Notes: generated by a model not told the origin, from the sequence alone. Positions 52,668 to 62,070 are shown, numbered from the stretch's first letter. The stretch is DNA of 64,000 nt from Fodinibius sediminis (GCF_900182555.1 NZ_FXTH01000005.1:1-64000), one strand, 5' to 3'. Numbers and translations are program-made.

Positions 52668-53476
52668 TGGAACTGCTATTCTTGCTTTTGCTGGGGGTTG
52701 TTGCAGGTATGGTGGCCGGTCTTTTCGGCCTGGGCGGCGGTATCCTGTTTACGCCCATCCTTTTTGTAGTATTCAATGATGCCGGAATCGAAGACCCGGT
52801 GGTTCTGACCATTGGGAGCTCCCTTTTCTGTACCTTTATCGCTTCCCTGGGAAGTTCGATTCGCCAGTTTCAGCAGCAAAATTTTTATTGGTCAGAGGGC
52901 ATCCGTGTGGGACTGCTGGGGGCAGCGGGTATTTTTGCAGGGAAGGTCGTCATTACCTCCGGCTATTACAGTCAACAGGTATTTGTGATTTTTTTCAGCC
53001 TCCTGCTTGTCTATGTGGCTTACATGTTCTACCGCAGGGGATCCCGGAAAACGAAAAAGATCCGCCACGATCAGTGGCCCATCTCCTGGCGGCAGTCGGT
53101 GGTAACAGGGGGACTGGGGGGATTTGTGGCGGCACTGGCGGGGATCGGCGGCGGTGGCGTCATGGTGCCGCTGATGAACCTGTGGTATAAGAAGGGGTTT
53201 GTGAAGTCCGTCAGCGTCTCATCCCTGGCCATCGTTCTCATTTCCCTTTCCGGATGGGTACAGCTGGCCTTCTTCAACGGAACGACGCGGGCACTTACGT
53301 CCTATCATATCGGTTATGTGGATTTCGGTGCGGCCCTGCCGCTGGCCGCCGGCGGTCTGCTGGGCGGCTTTGTGGGAGCACTGTTTAATCTGAAGATAAA
53401 CCGTCAGTATTTGCAGTATGCCTTCGCCGTATTGGCGGTGGGCATGGCGATCAAGTTATTGACGGAAGTGTTTTAA
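52667..53476 (+). CDS. TauE/SafE-family (TSUP) membrane transporter
   Basis: A 269-residue protein with about eight membrane segments in two repeats. Each half starts with a Gly-rich motif: VVAGMVAGLFGLGGGILFTPI (about 11-31) and GGLGGFVAALAGIGGGGVMVP (about 145-165), typical of TSUP carriers for sulfite, sulfonates or organic anions. The start is set at ATG 52667, coupled to the phzF stop; an upstream frame adds 11 residues within phzF. The substrate is unknown. Confidence 0.88.
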   Translation: MELLFLLLLGVVAGMVAGLFGLGGGILFTPILFVVFNDAGIEDPVVLTIGSSLFCTFIASLGSSIRQFQQQNFYWSEGIRVGLLGAAGIFAGKVVITSGYYSQQVFVIFFSLLLVYVAYMFYRRGSRKTKKIRHDQWPISWRQSVVTGGLGGFVAALAGIGGGGVMVPLMNLWYKKGFVKSVSVSSLAIVLISLSGWVQLAFFNGTTRALTSYHIGYVDFGAALPLAAGGLLGGFVGALFNLKINRQYLQYAFAVLAVGMAIKLLTEVF

Positions 53477-53493
53477 ATTTAATCCTGTTTGTA

Positions 53494-53572
53494 TTTTTTC
53501 ATTGCCGCTCCCGCTCTCTTTCCACACCTTATCTGCTCAGGCCGGCTGTCGGGGAAACCCTGATCCATAACT
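53494..53572. repeat. Dispersed intergenic repeat, partial third-block copy
   Basis: This segment carries the CTCCCG...TTTCCACACC...CAGGCCGGCTGTCGGGGAAA pattern of the block at 6311-6447 and 5779-5902, then diverges. It starts about 20 bases after the TauE/SafE gene. Confidence 0.55.
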
Positions 53573-53606
53573 TTTTGATCTTAACGCAGGGTGCCCGGAT
53601 AATAGA

Positions 53607-53732
53607 GGATTTCTCACTCTAGGGTGTTCCGTTCGAAATGACGGGGGCTAGATTGATGCGAGTAGCCTTACAAATGATTACTCTTTCTTTATCTGCCCCA
53701 CAAAGTCATCTCGACCGAGAGGGAGAGATCTT
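53607..53732. repeat. MITE-like imperfect inverted repeat
   Basis: The segment 53607-53642 and the segment 53705-53732 are imperfect inverted copies: GTCATTTCGAACG against GTCATCTCGACCG, and GTGAGAAATC against GGGAGAGATC after a short gap. Motifs of this kind are recalled as widespread intergenic repeats in bacterial genomes. No coding content. Confidence 0.5.
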
Positions 53733-53818
53733 TTATTCTTAAGGCTAAAGGCTCGAGTTGTAGAAGACTTTCTTTCCAAGGTCCGAAACGATGTTAATAC
53801 GACATGCGGGTAGTCTTT

Positions 53819-53848
53819 CAAGTAATGCATTAGCTGATACATTACTTG
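53819..53848. repeat. Perfect 9-bp hairpin in repeat region
   Basis: CAAGTAATG (53819-53827) pairs exactly with CATTACTTG (53840-53848), leaving a 12-base loop. It directly precedes the block shared with 6088-6158. Confidence 0.55.
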
Positions 53849-53920
53849 TTGCCCTATCTTCTAATCAATATCATTTTTTATATAGACCACTTTTGGCTTG
53901 ACCCAAAAGGCTCATAAAAG
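53848..53920. repeat. Dispersed intergenic repeat, block shared with 6088-6166
   Basis: It shares TGTTGCCCT, a T-rich stretch, and ...CTTTTGgctTGaccCAAAAGG-type dyad sequence with 6091-6158. At the first locus this block lies after the paired hairpins; here it lies before them. Confidence 0.55.
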
Positions 53921-54012
53921 GTCAAGAAGAATTTAACTCCTCGGTGCTGATACCTATCTCAAACGCTGATCAAGGATTGGCGCCAGCCCCTCGTCAAACA
54001 GAAATTCTTCCG

Positions 54013-54302
54013 GTGGGCTTTGTCGCTTTCATTAAAGAGTAATAAACCTCCGGCCTAACGAAAAGTCAGGGATCATTTTTGGCGAGGACGGTACGGAGGA
54101 TAAACCCCGAACCATCGGGGGTGTCTGAAGCTCCGCGACCAGCGGAGCAAGTTAAATTATTTTCCAACGTACCGACGGAGACTGATTCCTGAGTTTTCTC
54201 AGCCGGCGACGTTTTTGGGTTCTCCAGCTCTGCTGGTCCCGCGCATGCGGGATGCGTCGTTCCAAAAATGGAACAATCACTTTAGCGATAAAAAATGGAC
54301 AA
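54013..54302. repeat. Dispersed intergenic repeat, composite copy 2 with hairpins
   Basis: It contains the block AGTAATAAACCTCCGGCC (54040-54057) also at 5575-5592, then CTCAGCCGGCGACG as at 5722, then hairpins CCAGC/GCTGG (54224-54236), CCCGC/GCGGG (54238-54251) and GTTCC/GGAAC (54259-54274). It ends TTTAGCGATAAAAAATG as at 6055-6071. The first two hairpins match the pair at 6026-6054 with compensatory base changes. It also has internal dyads around 54107-54121 and 54131-54148. Confidence 0.7.
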
Positions 54303-54348
54303 GAATAAAGCATTATTTCTAAATAAGAGACTAAATGCCTTAACTACA

Positions 54349-54450
54349 TAGCCGGCTGTTTAGGGAAAAAGATTCACAACCTTCAACCTTTGACATTCAA
54401 CCTGCAACTACAATTTCTCCAGGCGGAGCTTTCGCTTTTGGTAAGAAGTA
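54349..54450. repeat. Dispersed intergenic repeat, third-block copy 4
   Basis: GCCGGCTGTTTAGGGAAAAAG, GATTCACAACCTTCAACCTTT and CATTCAACCTGCAAC match the copies at 5779-5902 and 6321-6447. It ends near a gene-free stretch before the ftsZ terminator. Confidence 0.7.
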
Positions 54451-54566
54451 ATCAGGGAAATGTCGCGGGGTAGGAGCGATAAGGGTGTTCAGGTGAGCGC
54501 GAAGATACCTCGGGCCGGGCGCACCGGTGCCGGTTATTGGCGCCTTCCGTTATAAAAAGAAGAGTT

Positions 54567-54600
54567 AAAAAAAGGGAGTCCCGATCAAAGGACTCCCTTT
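54567..54600 (-). terminator. Strong rho-independent terminator of the division operon
   Basis: Perfect 11-bp stem AAAGGGAGTCC (54571-54581) / GGACTCCCTTT (54590-54600). Read leftwards, the stem is followed by four further Ts, making a seven-T run. It lies about 100 bases downstream of the ftsZ stop on the ftsZ strand. Confidence 0.92.
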
Positions 54601-54701
54601 GTATTTAGCAATCTATCCTGCATATAGCAGGATGGAGAAACTGATTGGAATATCAGTTTTGTGTCATTCAATCATAGCAATCGTCACAGAACCAGTGCGA
54701 C

Positions 54702-56036
54702 TTAGTCCATGATTTTACGGAGAAAAGCCGGCTGGTCGGAATCTGTTTTATCTATTCGTTCCCGGCGGTTGTTGAGCAGTTCATCACCCTTGCGCTGTTC
54801 TTTGGGCTGCTCTTTCTGCTCTTCATCCTTCTGGTCGAGAGAATGGATGTTTTTGAGTCCCCGCCGGTGAATAGCCGGCTGATCCATGTGCTTAAGATTT
54901 TTCTCGCCCTTGTAAAAAGGCTGATCTGCTGATTTTGAGTACCGGGTTTGTCCCGTAACCTCACTGGTTGTCGGCATCTTCAGATCATCCATGGCACCTT
55001 TCTTCGGTTGGGCACTGTTTTCCTGCTTATTTGGTGCCACACGGGCTTCGTTGCGGTTGTCGGCCAAATCGAAGCCTGTGGCGATGACGGTGACCCGCAG
55101 TTCATCATCAAAACTCTCGTCAAGGACGGTACCCAGGATGATTTCAGCATCTTCACCAGCTTCCTGCTGGATGATGCTGGTGGCTGTGGTGGTTTCTCTC
55201 ATTCCCAGGTTGGCACCGGACGAAATGTTGACCAGCACGTTGCGGGCCCCGCGGATGCTGACACCGTCGAGCAGGGGAGAGTTGATCGCTTCGCGGGCGG
55301 CAATTTCAGCCCGGTCTTCCCCAGTCGCATTGGCTGCTCCCATGATAGCCGCTCCACCGTCGAGCATCGTGGTGCGGACATCAGCGAAGTCAAGGTTAAT
55401 AAGACCTGGCATCAGGATGAGGTCCGAGATGCCGCGCGTTGCATTGTACAGTACCTGGTTGGCATGTTCAAAGGCTTCGAGCAGGGTGGTATCTTCATCA
55501 GCAATATTCATCAGCCGCTCGTTCGGAATAACAATAACGGTATCGCTGTTCTTTTTCAGCTCCGTGATACCTTCACGGGCATATTTCATGCGTTTGGGAC
55601 CTTCGCATTCAAAAGGCGTAGTGATGATGCCCACCGTCAGGATGCCTTTCCGTTTGGCAATGCCCGAGACGACCGGAGCTCCGCCGGTACCGGTTCCTCC
55701 GCCCATGCCGGCTGTGACAAAGACCATGTCGGCCCCTTCAATCGCTTCTTCAATTTCATGCCGGTTCTCTTCAACCGCCTCGCGCCCGATTTCGGGGCGT
55801 GCGCCGGCTCCCAGTCCGTTGGTAAGGTTCGCCCCAACCTGGATGGTGATGTCGGCCATGCTGTTTTTGAGGGCCTGAGCATCAGTGTTGAGCGCGATAT
55901 ACTCTACGCTGGTCAGTCCTTTGTGAATCATGTTATTGACGGCGTTTCCTCCTCCACCGCCAACGCCTACAACTTTGATCTTTGCGTTGTCTTGACTGTC
56001 GATGTCAAAACTGAAACGAGAATTTAAGTTACTCAT
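54702..56036 (-). CDS. ftsZ: Cell division protein FtsZ
   Basis: A 444-residue tubulin-like GTPase that forms the Z ring. VVGVGGGGGNAVNNM is at about 22-36, the tubulin signature GGGTGTG at 112-118, and NLDFADVRT with the synergy Asp region near 215. A variable linker (330-425) rich in Lys, Gln and Glu leads to the C-terminal partner-binding peptide QPAFLRKIMD, which docks FtsA and others. It is the last gene of the operon, 54 bases after ftsA, and followed by a strong terminator. Confidence 0.97.
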   Translation of the reverse strand: MSNLNSRFSFDIDSQDNAKIKVVGVGGGGGNAVNNMIHKGLTSVEYIALNTDAQALKNSMADITIQVGANLTNGLGAGARPEIGREAVEENRHEIEEAIEGADMVFVTAGMGGGTGTGGAPVVSGIAKRKGILTVGIITTPFECEGPKRMKYAREGITELKKNSDTVIVIPNERLMNIADEDTTLLEAFEHANQVLYNATRGISDLILMPGLINLDFADVRTTMLDGGAAIMGAANATGEDRAEIAAREAINSPLLDGVSIRGARNVLVNISSGANLGMRETTTATSIIQQEAGEDAEIILGTVLDESFDDELRVTVIATGFDLADNRNEARVAPNKQENSAQPKKGAMDDLKMPTTSEVTGQTRYSKSADQPFYKGEKNLKHMDQPAIHRRGLKNIHSLDQKDEEQKEQPKEQRKGDELLNNRRERIDKTDSDQPAFLRKIMD

Positions 56037-56090
56037 AATTGACTCCTTGTTTAGATTGCTTTGTTTTTGACTTGATTGCTATGATACTAT

Positions 56091-57356
56091 TTAAAGTTCC
56101 TTGAACCAGCTTTTCATACGATCCGCCAGCCGTTCCATGACTTTCTCCACGCTGGACCCCTTGGTGGAGGAGGGAACAATGGCCTGGTTCTGTGGACCGC
56201 TTCCTGTCTTGATGGCGTGCATGACAAGTCCCACGCCGGTGGCATAAATGGGATTGTTGACCTCTTCGGTCAGTCCTCCGCTGAGCCCCATGGGCTTGCC
56301 TACTTTGGCATCCATGCCGAGAACCTCGTTGGCGAGGGGACACACATTCTTGATCAACGAGCCACCGCCGCTCAGCACGACCCCCGCACTGAGGGCATCG
56401 GCGTAGCCGCTGCGCTTGGTTTCTATGGCGACAATTTCCAGGATCTCCTCCATGCGCGCCTGGATGATTTTACCTAAAATGCTTTTGGTAATCTCTTTCG
56501 GCGGCCGTCCGGCTATACCTGGTACCGTGATGGCTTCATCATCTTCAATGAGGTCGATGTAGGCCTCGCCATGCTCACATTTCAACTTCTCGGCCTGGTC
56601 GTCAAGTACGCTGAGGCCCATGCGAATATCATCGGTTACTTTTTTTCCTGCTATTGCGATAACCGCTGTGTGACGGATGGTATTGTCCTGGAAAATCGCT
56701 ACATCGGTGGTTCCGCCGCCAATGTCGACCAGCACCACACCGGCCTCTTTTTCTTCCTCATCCAGCACGGCATAAGAGGAGGCCAGGGGCTCGAGAATGA
56801 TGTCGGCCACCTGGTAGCCGGCGCGCTCCACACACCGATAAATGTTCTTGGCTGCCGAGACGAGGCCCGTGATAATGTGGACTTCGGCCTCCATGCGCAT
56901 GCCGCTCATGCCCACCGGGTCGCTGATGCCGTCCTGGCCGTCTACCACGAATTCCTGGGGGATGACGTGGAGGATCTGCTGGTCGGTGGGCAGCATGATG
57001 CGCTGGCAGTCTTCGAGCAGCCGCTCCACATCGTCCACAGTTATTTCGTTATCCTTGTTGTTGATGGTAATGACGCCCTTGCTGCGCATGCTCCGGATAT
57101 GATCGCCGGCAATGCCCACGTTTACTGAGTTTACCTCAATGCCGGATGCCAGCTGGGCCTGTTCAACAGCCGCTTTAATAGCGTTCACGGTTTTGTCAAT
57201 GTTGACCACAACGCCCCGGTTGAGTCCTTCATTCGCAGCTTTTCCCACGCCCAGAATATGGATTCTGTCCTGTGGGTCAATTGAAGCAACGACCGCACAT
57301 ACTTTGGTGGTGCCGATATCCAGTCCAACTACAATTCTATCTTCTTGCTCTTCCAT
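56091..57356 (-). CDS. ftsA: Cell division protein FtsA
   Basis: An actin-like membrane tether for FtsZ, 421 residues from the ATG at 57354-57356 (an upstream GTG adds four). The phosphate-1 loop is VVGLDIGTTKVCAVVA (about 9-24), with the SHS2-type 1C domain after it. VLVDIGGGTTDVAIF is phosphate-2 (about 202-216) and SGGGSLIKNV is the adenosine motif. The C-terminal amphipathic helix VEKVMERLADRMKSWFKEL binds the membrane. It is 18-30 bases downstream of ftsQ. Confidence 0.96.
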   Translation of the reverse strand: MEEQEDRIVVGLDIGTTKVCAVVASIDPQDRIHILGVGKAANEGLNRGVVVNIDKTVNAIKAAVEQAQLASGIEVNSVNVGIAGDHIRSMRSKGVITINNKDNEITVDDVERLLEDCQRIMLPTDQQILHVIPQEFVVDGQDGISDPVGMSGMRMEAEVHIITGLVSAAKNIYRCVERAGYQVADIILEPLASSYAVLDEEEKEAGVVLVDIGGGTTDVAIFQDNTIRHTAVIAIAGKKVTDDIRMGLSVLDDQAEKLKCEHGEAYIDLIEDDEAITVPGIAGRPPKEITKSILGKIIQARMEEILEIVAIETKRSGYADALSAGVVLSGGGSLIKNVCPLANEVLGMDAKVGKPMGLSGGLTEEVNNPIYATGVGLVMHAIKTGSGPQNQAIVPSSTKGSSVEKVMERLADRMKSWFKEL

Positions 57357-57386
57357 AATGTTATCCACGTACGGTTATATGATTAA

Positions 57387-58139
57387 TCATTGTTCGTGCG
57401 TCACGATCTGTCCCTGAAATCTCAAGTCGACAGATCGCATGCTCTCAATGCCTTTCTGTTTAATTATCTCTGCGTAAAAAGCTTCCCAGTTTCGCAGCCG
57501 GGTGCCAAAGTCCTTTTTACCAAAAATGAGTTTGACGCCGTGCTGGTTTGTCAGTGCTACGATACCGTTGTCTGTCCAGGCTATTTCACTGATCGTGGCA
57601 TCGCTGACCGGTTTCTCGCGGAGCTGGCCCAGGAAATTCAATGCAGCTTGCGCTTCCTGTCCACTCAGGGTGTCGCCGGCCGCCCCGGCATCAAACCCAT
57701 AGAGCAGGGGGACATTCACAGCCCGGTTTAAGACCACGGGAAGGCGAACTCCCTCTTCGTCCACATATCGTTTGGTATCGCCGTCGGCCAGCATGGCCAC
57801 AGGCTTCCGTTCTGAGATCCGGATCGTCAAATTTCCGCCGGGCGTTACATCTACAGCGGCCCGTTTGACATACGGAATCTGTTCAAACTGATCGATAATC
57901 TGCATGGTGTTCAGGCTGTCGGGATGGATCCCGGTTGGTATCTCAATTTCCCGGAGCTGTGCCTCGGAGACAAAGCTATGCCCTTCATAATAGACCTTCT
58001 GCACCTTCATGTTGGAGCTCCAGTAGAAGCCGGCAACAACAGCCAGTCCAAGTATAAAAAGGGCGGCTGCCACCCAGGGAAGAGGATTGCTCCTGCCTGT
58101 GGGGGCTTCCGTTGGGCTATGTTTCTTTTCGTTAGTCAT
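57387..58139 (-). CDS. ftsQ: Cell division protein FtsQ/DivIB
   Basis: A 250-residue bitopic protein with a short cytoplasmic tail, one membrane helix (about 23-45, WVAAALFILGLAVVAGFYW), then a POTRA domain (VQKVYYEGHSFVSEAQLREIEIP, about 51-73) and the FtsQ beta domain (VRLPVVLNRAVNVPLLYGF, about 131). It links early and late divisome parts. It lies 29 bases downstream of murC in the operon. Identity rests on domain order and position, since FtsQ sequence is weakly conserved. Confidence 0.88.
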   Translation of the reverse strand: MTNEKKHSPTEAPTGRSNPLPWVAAALFILGLAVVAGFYWSSNMKVQKVYYEGHSFVSEAQLREIEIPTGIHPDSLNTMQIIDQFEQIPYVKRAAVDVTPGGNLTIRISERKPVAMLADGDTKRYVDEEGVRLPVVLNRAVNVPLLYGFDAGAAGDTLSGQEAQAALNFLGQLREKPVSDATISEIAWTDNGIVALTNQHGVKLIFGKKDFGTRLRNWEAFYAEIIKQKGIESMRSVDLRFQGQIVTHEQ

Positions 58140-58168
58140 CCGGTTCGCAGTCTGCTGTTTAAATGCTG

Positions 58169-59593
58169 TTAGTGCAATTTTGAGATTCCTGTTTCCAGTT
58201 CTTTGACAAAGGCCTCGCCATAGGTATAGATGTCGCCGGCGCCCATTGTGATAATGACATCCCCGGCTTCCACAATTTCCTTGAGCCGTGCCGGCAGTTC
58301 CTTCTTGTCATTGACATAGTGAACCTGCCGGTGACCGTATTCCCTGGCCGCATCGGCGATAAGCTTGCCGTCAACCCCTGCTATGGGTTCTTCGCGCGAT
58401 GGATAAACATCGGTGATCACACAGACCTCGGCATCAAAGAAGGAAAGACCAAATTCCTTGTACAATTCCTGTGTGCGGGAATACAAGTGCGGTTGAAAGA
58501 CAGCAACCAGACGGCGGTCTTTCCATCCCTTGCGTGCTGCGGCAAGCGTGGCCTGTACTTCCGTCGGGTGGTGCGCGTAATCATCAATTACTATAACCCC
58601 GTCATGGTCAGCTTTGAGCTGAAAGCGACGGAAGACCCCTTCGAATCGCTCCAATCCCGATTTGATCTTTTCAAAACCGATATCGAGTTCAAGTCCGACG
58701 GCCACAGCTGCCAGGGCATTTCGCACATTGTGTTCACCGGGCGCCCTGAGCGTAATCGTTCCCAGTTCCCGGCCGTCATCAATGACCGTGAATATGCTGT
58801 TAAAGTGATCGGTCTCGATATTTGCAGCGCGCACCCTGGCCTGGGGGGTCAAGCCGTAACTAATGGTCCGGCGCTCGATGGACGGAATAATGCTCCGTAC
58901 ATTGGGATCGTCAAGACACAGGACCACGGCCCCGTAGAAGGGTACTTTGTTTGCAAAAGCTATGAACGCCTCTTTTACGTCGTCGAGGTTGCTGTATATA
59001 TCCAGGTGTTCAGCCTCGATATTGGTGATGACGGCCAGTGAAGGGCGCAGTCGTAAAAACGTCCGGTCAAATTCATCCGCTTCAACAATAATGATGTCGC
59101 CCTTGCCGACAACAGCGTTGGTCTCCGAGAAGCTGTGTACCTTGCCCCCGACAATGATGGTGGGATCAAAACTGCCGTCCTGCACTACGTGCCCGGTCAT
59201 GGTTGTAGTGGTGGTTTTGCCATGGGTACCGGCAACCCCGATACCGTATTTCATGCGCATCAGCTCGGCGAGCATTTCAGCCCGTTTGATAACAGGAATA
59301 CCCTTTTCAAGGGCAGCTTTGGTTTCAATATTATCCTGTGCCTTCACTGCGCTTGTGTATACAATTACATCGGCGCCCTCAATATTCTTTGCATCATGAC
59401 CAATAGCAACATCGGCGCCCAGTTCCTGCAGCCGTTCAACGGTTTCACTCATTTTGGCATCAGAGCCGGAAACAGCATAGCCTTTTTGCAGAAGAATTTC
59501 GGCCATCCCGCTCATACCAATCCCGCCGATCCCAACCATATGAATATGGCGGGTTCGTCCGAAAATGGGCTGTGTTTGAATCTTGTTACTCAT
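58169..59593 (-). CDS. murC: UDP-N-acetylmuramate--L-alanine ligase (MurC)
   Basis: A 474-residue Mur ligase adding L-Ala to UDP-MurNAc. The N-terminal loop is HMVGIGGIGMSGMAEILL (about 18-35), the ATP loop GVAGTHGKTTTTTM (about 114-127), followed by EADEFDRTFL (about 172) and the C-terminal DDYAHHPTEVQATL (about 333-346). All the usual MurC signatures are present and the length is normal. The gap to murG is 62 bases. Confidence 0.96.
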   Translation of the reverse strand: MSNKIQTQPIFGRTRHIHMVGIGGIGMSGMAEILLQKGYAVSGSDAKMSETVERLQELGADVAIGHDAKNIEGADVIVYTSAVKAQDNIETKAALEKGIPVIKRAEMLAELMRMKYGIGVAGTHGKTTTTTMTGHVVQDGSFDPTIIVGGKVHSFSETNAVVGKGDIIIVEADEFDRTFLRLRPSLAVITNIEAEHLDIYSNLDDVKEAFIAFANKVPFYGAVVLCLDDPNVRSIIPSIERRTISYGLTPQARVRAANIETDHFNSIFTVIDDGRELGTITLRAPGEHNVRNALAAVAVGLELDIGFEKIKSGLERFEGVFRRFQLKADHDGVIVIDDYAHHPTEVQATLAAARKGWKDRRLVAVFQPHLYSRTQELYKEFGLSFFDAEVCVITDVYPSREEPIAGVDGKLIADAAREYGHRQVHYVNDKKELPARLKEIVEAGDVIITMGAGDIYTYGEAFVKELETGISKLH

Positions 59594-59655
59594 TTAATAC
59601 GTGGTTTATGCGTTCATCGGGCTCCCAGGATGCTGAATGCGGTTCTGCATGATGG

Positions 59656-60816
59656 TCATGGGTGCTTTTTTTTCTGTATCAGTTCCAGGATTCCGGTTGC
59701 AATGGTCTCCGAGGCTTCGGGGCGGGCCAGTTTAAGGGCCGCCTTTTGCATCTTTTTCAGCTGCTGCCGGTCTGTGATTAACCGGCCGACCAAACCGGCG
59801 AGTGTTTCCTCCAACTGGTCATCGGCAATAAGTTCGGCTGCTCCTTCACTGACCATGGACTTGGCATTCTTGGTCTGATGATCCCCGGCTACATTGGGGG
59901 AAGGCACCAGGATGCTCGGTTTGCCGGTCAGCGCCAGTTCTGAACAGGAGAGGGCCCCGGCCCGGCTTATCACCAGGTCAGCCACTGCATATGCTTCCGG
60001 CATATCATGCAAGAAGTCCGTAAGCAGGAGATGATCATAATTTTCAGGATGAATGTCTTCCCGCAGGCGGTCATAGTACCGTTCGCCGCACTGCCAGATA
60101 ATCTGGAGCTGCATCTCATCGTGCAGGGTTGGCAGATGTTTGGCCATGGCTTCATTGATGCTTCGGGCGCCTCCGCTGCCCCCCAGGATAAGAAGAGTGG
60201 GGATATCCGGGGTCAGGCCAAACGCTTCGTAAGCCTGGTCGGTGTCAACGCTGGTCAGTGATTTCCGGGTGGGATTGCCCGCCAGGATGATCTTATCCTG
60301 CGGAAAGAATCCTCCGGCATCTCTGAAAGCGGTAAAAATGAGACTCGCGTGTTTTCCCAGCAGCCTGTTGGTGACGCCGGGAAAGCTATTTTGTTCCTGG
60401 ATAACCAGAGGAATTCCCTTGCGGGCTGCCACCCAGCCTACTGGTCCTGCTGCATAGCCTCCACAGGAGATAACCACATCGGGTTTAAAACTGCTGATAA
60501 TGCGCAGGCTCTGTACGAGGCTGGTAGCCAGTTTTACGGGAAAAAGAAGGTTTTTAACGGTCAGCCGCCGGTGGAAGCCGCTGATCCAGATACTCGTAAT
60601 ATCATGGCCGGCGCGGGGAACGGCTTCCCATTCCATGTGATTTTTGGTTCCCACAAAGAGAATCTGCGCGTCTTCACATTCCCTGTCCAGGGCATCCGCA
60701 ATGGCAATAGCCGGATATACGTGTCCCCCGGTGCCGCCTGCGGCAATGAGTATTCTGCTGCTGTTTCCGGCCGCAGAACCCGAACGGGATGATATGTGAT
60801 TAGCGTTTTTATGCAT
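59656..60816 (-). CDS. murG: UDP-N-acetylglucosamine transferase MurG
   Basis: A 386-residue GT-B enzyme that makes lipid II from lipid I at the inner membrane face. The first G-loop is LIAAGGTGGHVYPAIAIADAL (about 23-43). Other landmarks are CGGYAAGPVGWVAARKGIPLVIQEQNSFPG (about 115-144), LGGSGGARSINE (about 210-221), and SRAGALSCSELALTGKPSILVP (about 285-306). A 20-residue N-terminal extension precedes the fold. Its start overlaps the ftsW stop by eight bases. Confidence 0.96.
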   Translation of the reverse strand: MHKNANHISSRSGSAAGNSSRILIAAGGTGGHVYPAIAIADALDRECEDAQILFVGTKNHMEWEAVPRAGHDITSIWISGFHRRLTVKNLLFPVKLATSLVQSLRIISSFKPDVVISCGGYAAGPVGWVAARKGIPLVIQEQNSFPGVTNRLLGKHASLIFTAFRDAGGFFPQDKIILAGNPTRKSLTSVDTDQAYEAFGLTPDIPTLLILGGSGGARSINEAMAKHLPTLHDEMQLQIIWQCGERYYDRLREDIHPENYDHLLLTDFLHDMPEAYAVADLVISRAGALSCSELALTGKPSILVPSPNVAGDHQTKNAKSMVSEGAAELIADDQLEETLAGLVGRLITDRQQLKKMQKAALKLARPEASETIATGILELIQKKKHP

Positions 60817-61999
60817 AGAATACCGTGTTTTTACCGTTGCTGTATTTCGAAATGTTCATCAGGATTCCAATCATGAGACCCGAAAAAAGCGTGCTCGTAC
60901 CGCCATAGCTTACAAAGGGCATCGGCAAGCCCGTCACCGGCAGCAGTCCGCTGGCAACCCCGGCATTGACGAATCCATAGAGGACGATGGTCAGTGTGCA
61001 CCCAACCGCCATAAGCATGCCGAGGGTATCCGGTGCGTTTTTTGCAATTTTGGCGACGCCCCGGAATAAGATCAGCGTAAACAGCAGCAGCACCATAATC
61101 GAGCCTGCCATTCCGTACTCCTCGGCTATGATCGCGAAAATAAAGTCGTTGTAGGGAGCCGGCAGAAAGTCGCGCTGGGTACTTTTCCCGATACCGACGC
61201 CAAAGATCTCGCCTTGTGCAATGGCAATATGTGCCTGCTGTGCCTGGTAGCCTTCTTCAATGTTAAATTCATCGCTGTTGATCTGTATGATCTGATCAAT
61301 ATAGTGATCAAGGCGGCTTTGCCGTTCCGGCGATTGCCAAATCAGCACTGAGGCGCCCAGGGCCCCAACAATGATTAAAGTGCCCATCTGCAGCATGCTG
61401 ATACGTCCAACAAACATTACCAGCATGGAAAGACCCATAAGGATTGCAGCACTGCTGAAATCCTCGATGCCTATAAGTCCGCAGGTGATGACGACCCAGA
61501 ACATGATGGGGAGAAAGGACCGCTTAAAATCTTTGATATAGTCCTGCTTTTCATCCAGAAGCACCGCTACGTGGATAAGCAGTGCCACGGTGGCAAAAGA
61601 TGAGGGCTGGAATGAAAAGCCAACAATGTCGAGCGATCGTTTGGCTCCAAACACTTCGGTTCCAAAGATCATCACGCTGATAAGCAGCAGCCAGCTTATG
61701 ACCATCCCGAAGCGGCTGAATTTGGCCAGGGTGTGATAATTGATTTTTGAGGCGAGGAGCATACCCAGGAAGGCGATGCCCAGCTTCATAAGATGCCCCA
61801 AAACCATACTGCCGGCCGAAGTATGCTTGCTTTCGGCAAAAAAGGCAATGGCCGAATAAACCGCAAGACTCCCGAAAATCATCAGCAGGACCACCGCAAT
61901 CAGGAGGATGCGATCACTGCCTTGTTTGGGCGTGTCGATCTCATCCGGGCCGGTGCCCATGATGGAGGAGATATTTTTATTTGGCGTCGTATAGAGCAT
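60809..61999 (-). CDS. ftsW: Peptidoglycan polymerase FtsW (SEDS family)
   Basis: A 396-residue protein with about ten membrane helices. SEDS marks are AKRSLDIVGFSFQPSSFA (about 118-135) with the catalytic-loop region, GIGKSTQRDFLPAPYNDFIFAIIAEE (about 275-300), and LPMPFVSYGGTS (about 362-373). It polymerises lipid II at the septum with a partner class B PBP, which is not in this window. A later ATG (61960) could be the true start, because the first 13 residues are not hydrophobic or conserved. Position between murD and murG supports FtsW over RodA. Confidence 0.95.
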   Translation of the reverse strand: MLYTTPNKNISSIMGTGPDEIDTPKQGSDRILLIAVVLLMIFGSLAVYSAIAFFAESKHTSAGSMVLGHLMKLGIAFLGMLLASKINYHTLAKFSRFGMVISWLLLISVMIFGTEVFGAKRSLDIVGFSFQPSSFATVALLIHVAVLLDEKQDYIKDFKRSFLPIMFWVVITCGLIGIEDFSSAAILMGLSMLVMFVGRISMLQMGTLIIVGALGASVLIWQSPERQSRLDHYIDQIIQINSDEFNIEEGYQAQQAHIAIAQGEIFGVGIGKSTQRDFLPAPYNDFIFAIIAEEYGMAGSIMVLLLFTLILFRGVAKIAKNAPDTLGMLMAVGCTLTIVLYGFVNAGVASGLLPVTGLPMPFVSYGGTSTLFSGLMIGILMNISKYSNGKNTVFYA

Positions 62000-62070
62000 A
62001 TAAGTTGTTGATTATTATCCGGCTGAAAGCTCCTGTCTCAAGGGGTTTTTCCGGACAATGGATTCAATGG

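Noticed and set aside
54948-56027. Long plus-strand open frames opposite ftsZ
   Set aside because: They are antisense shadows of a certain gene with strong codon bias; no family features.
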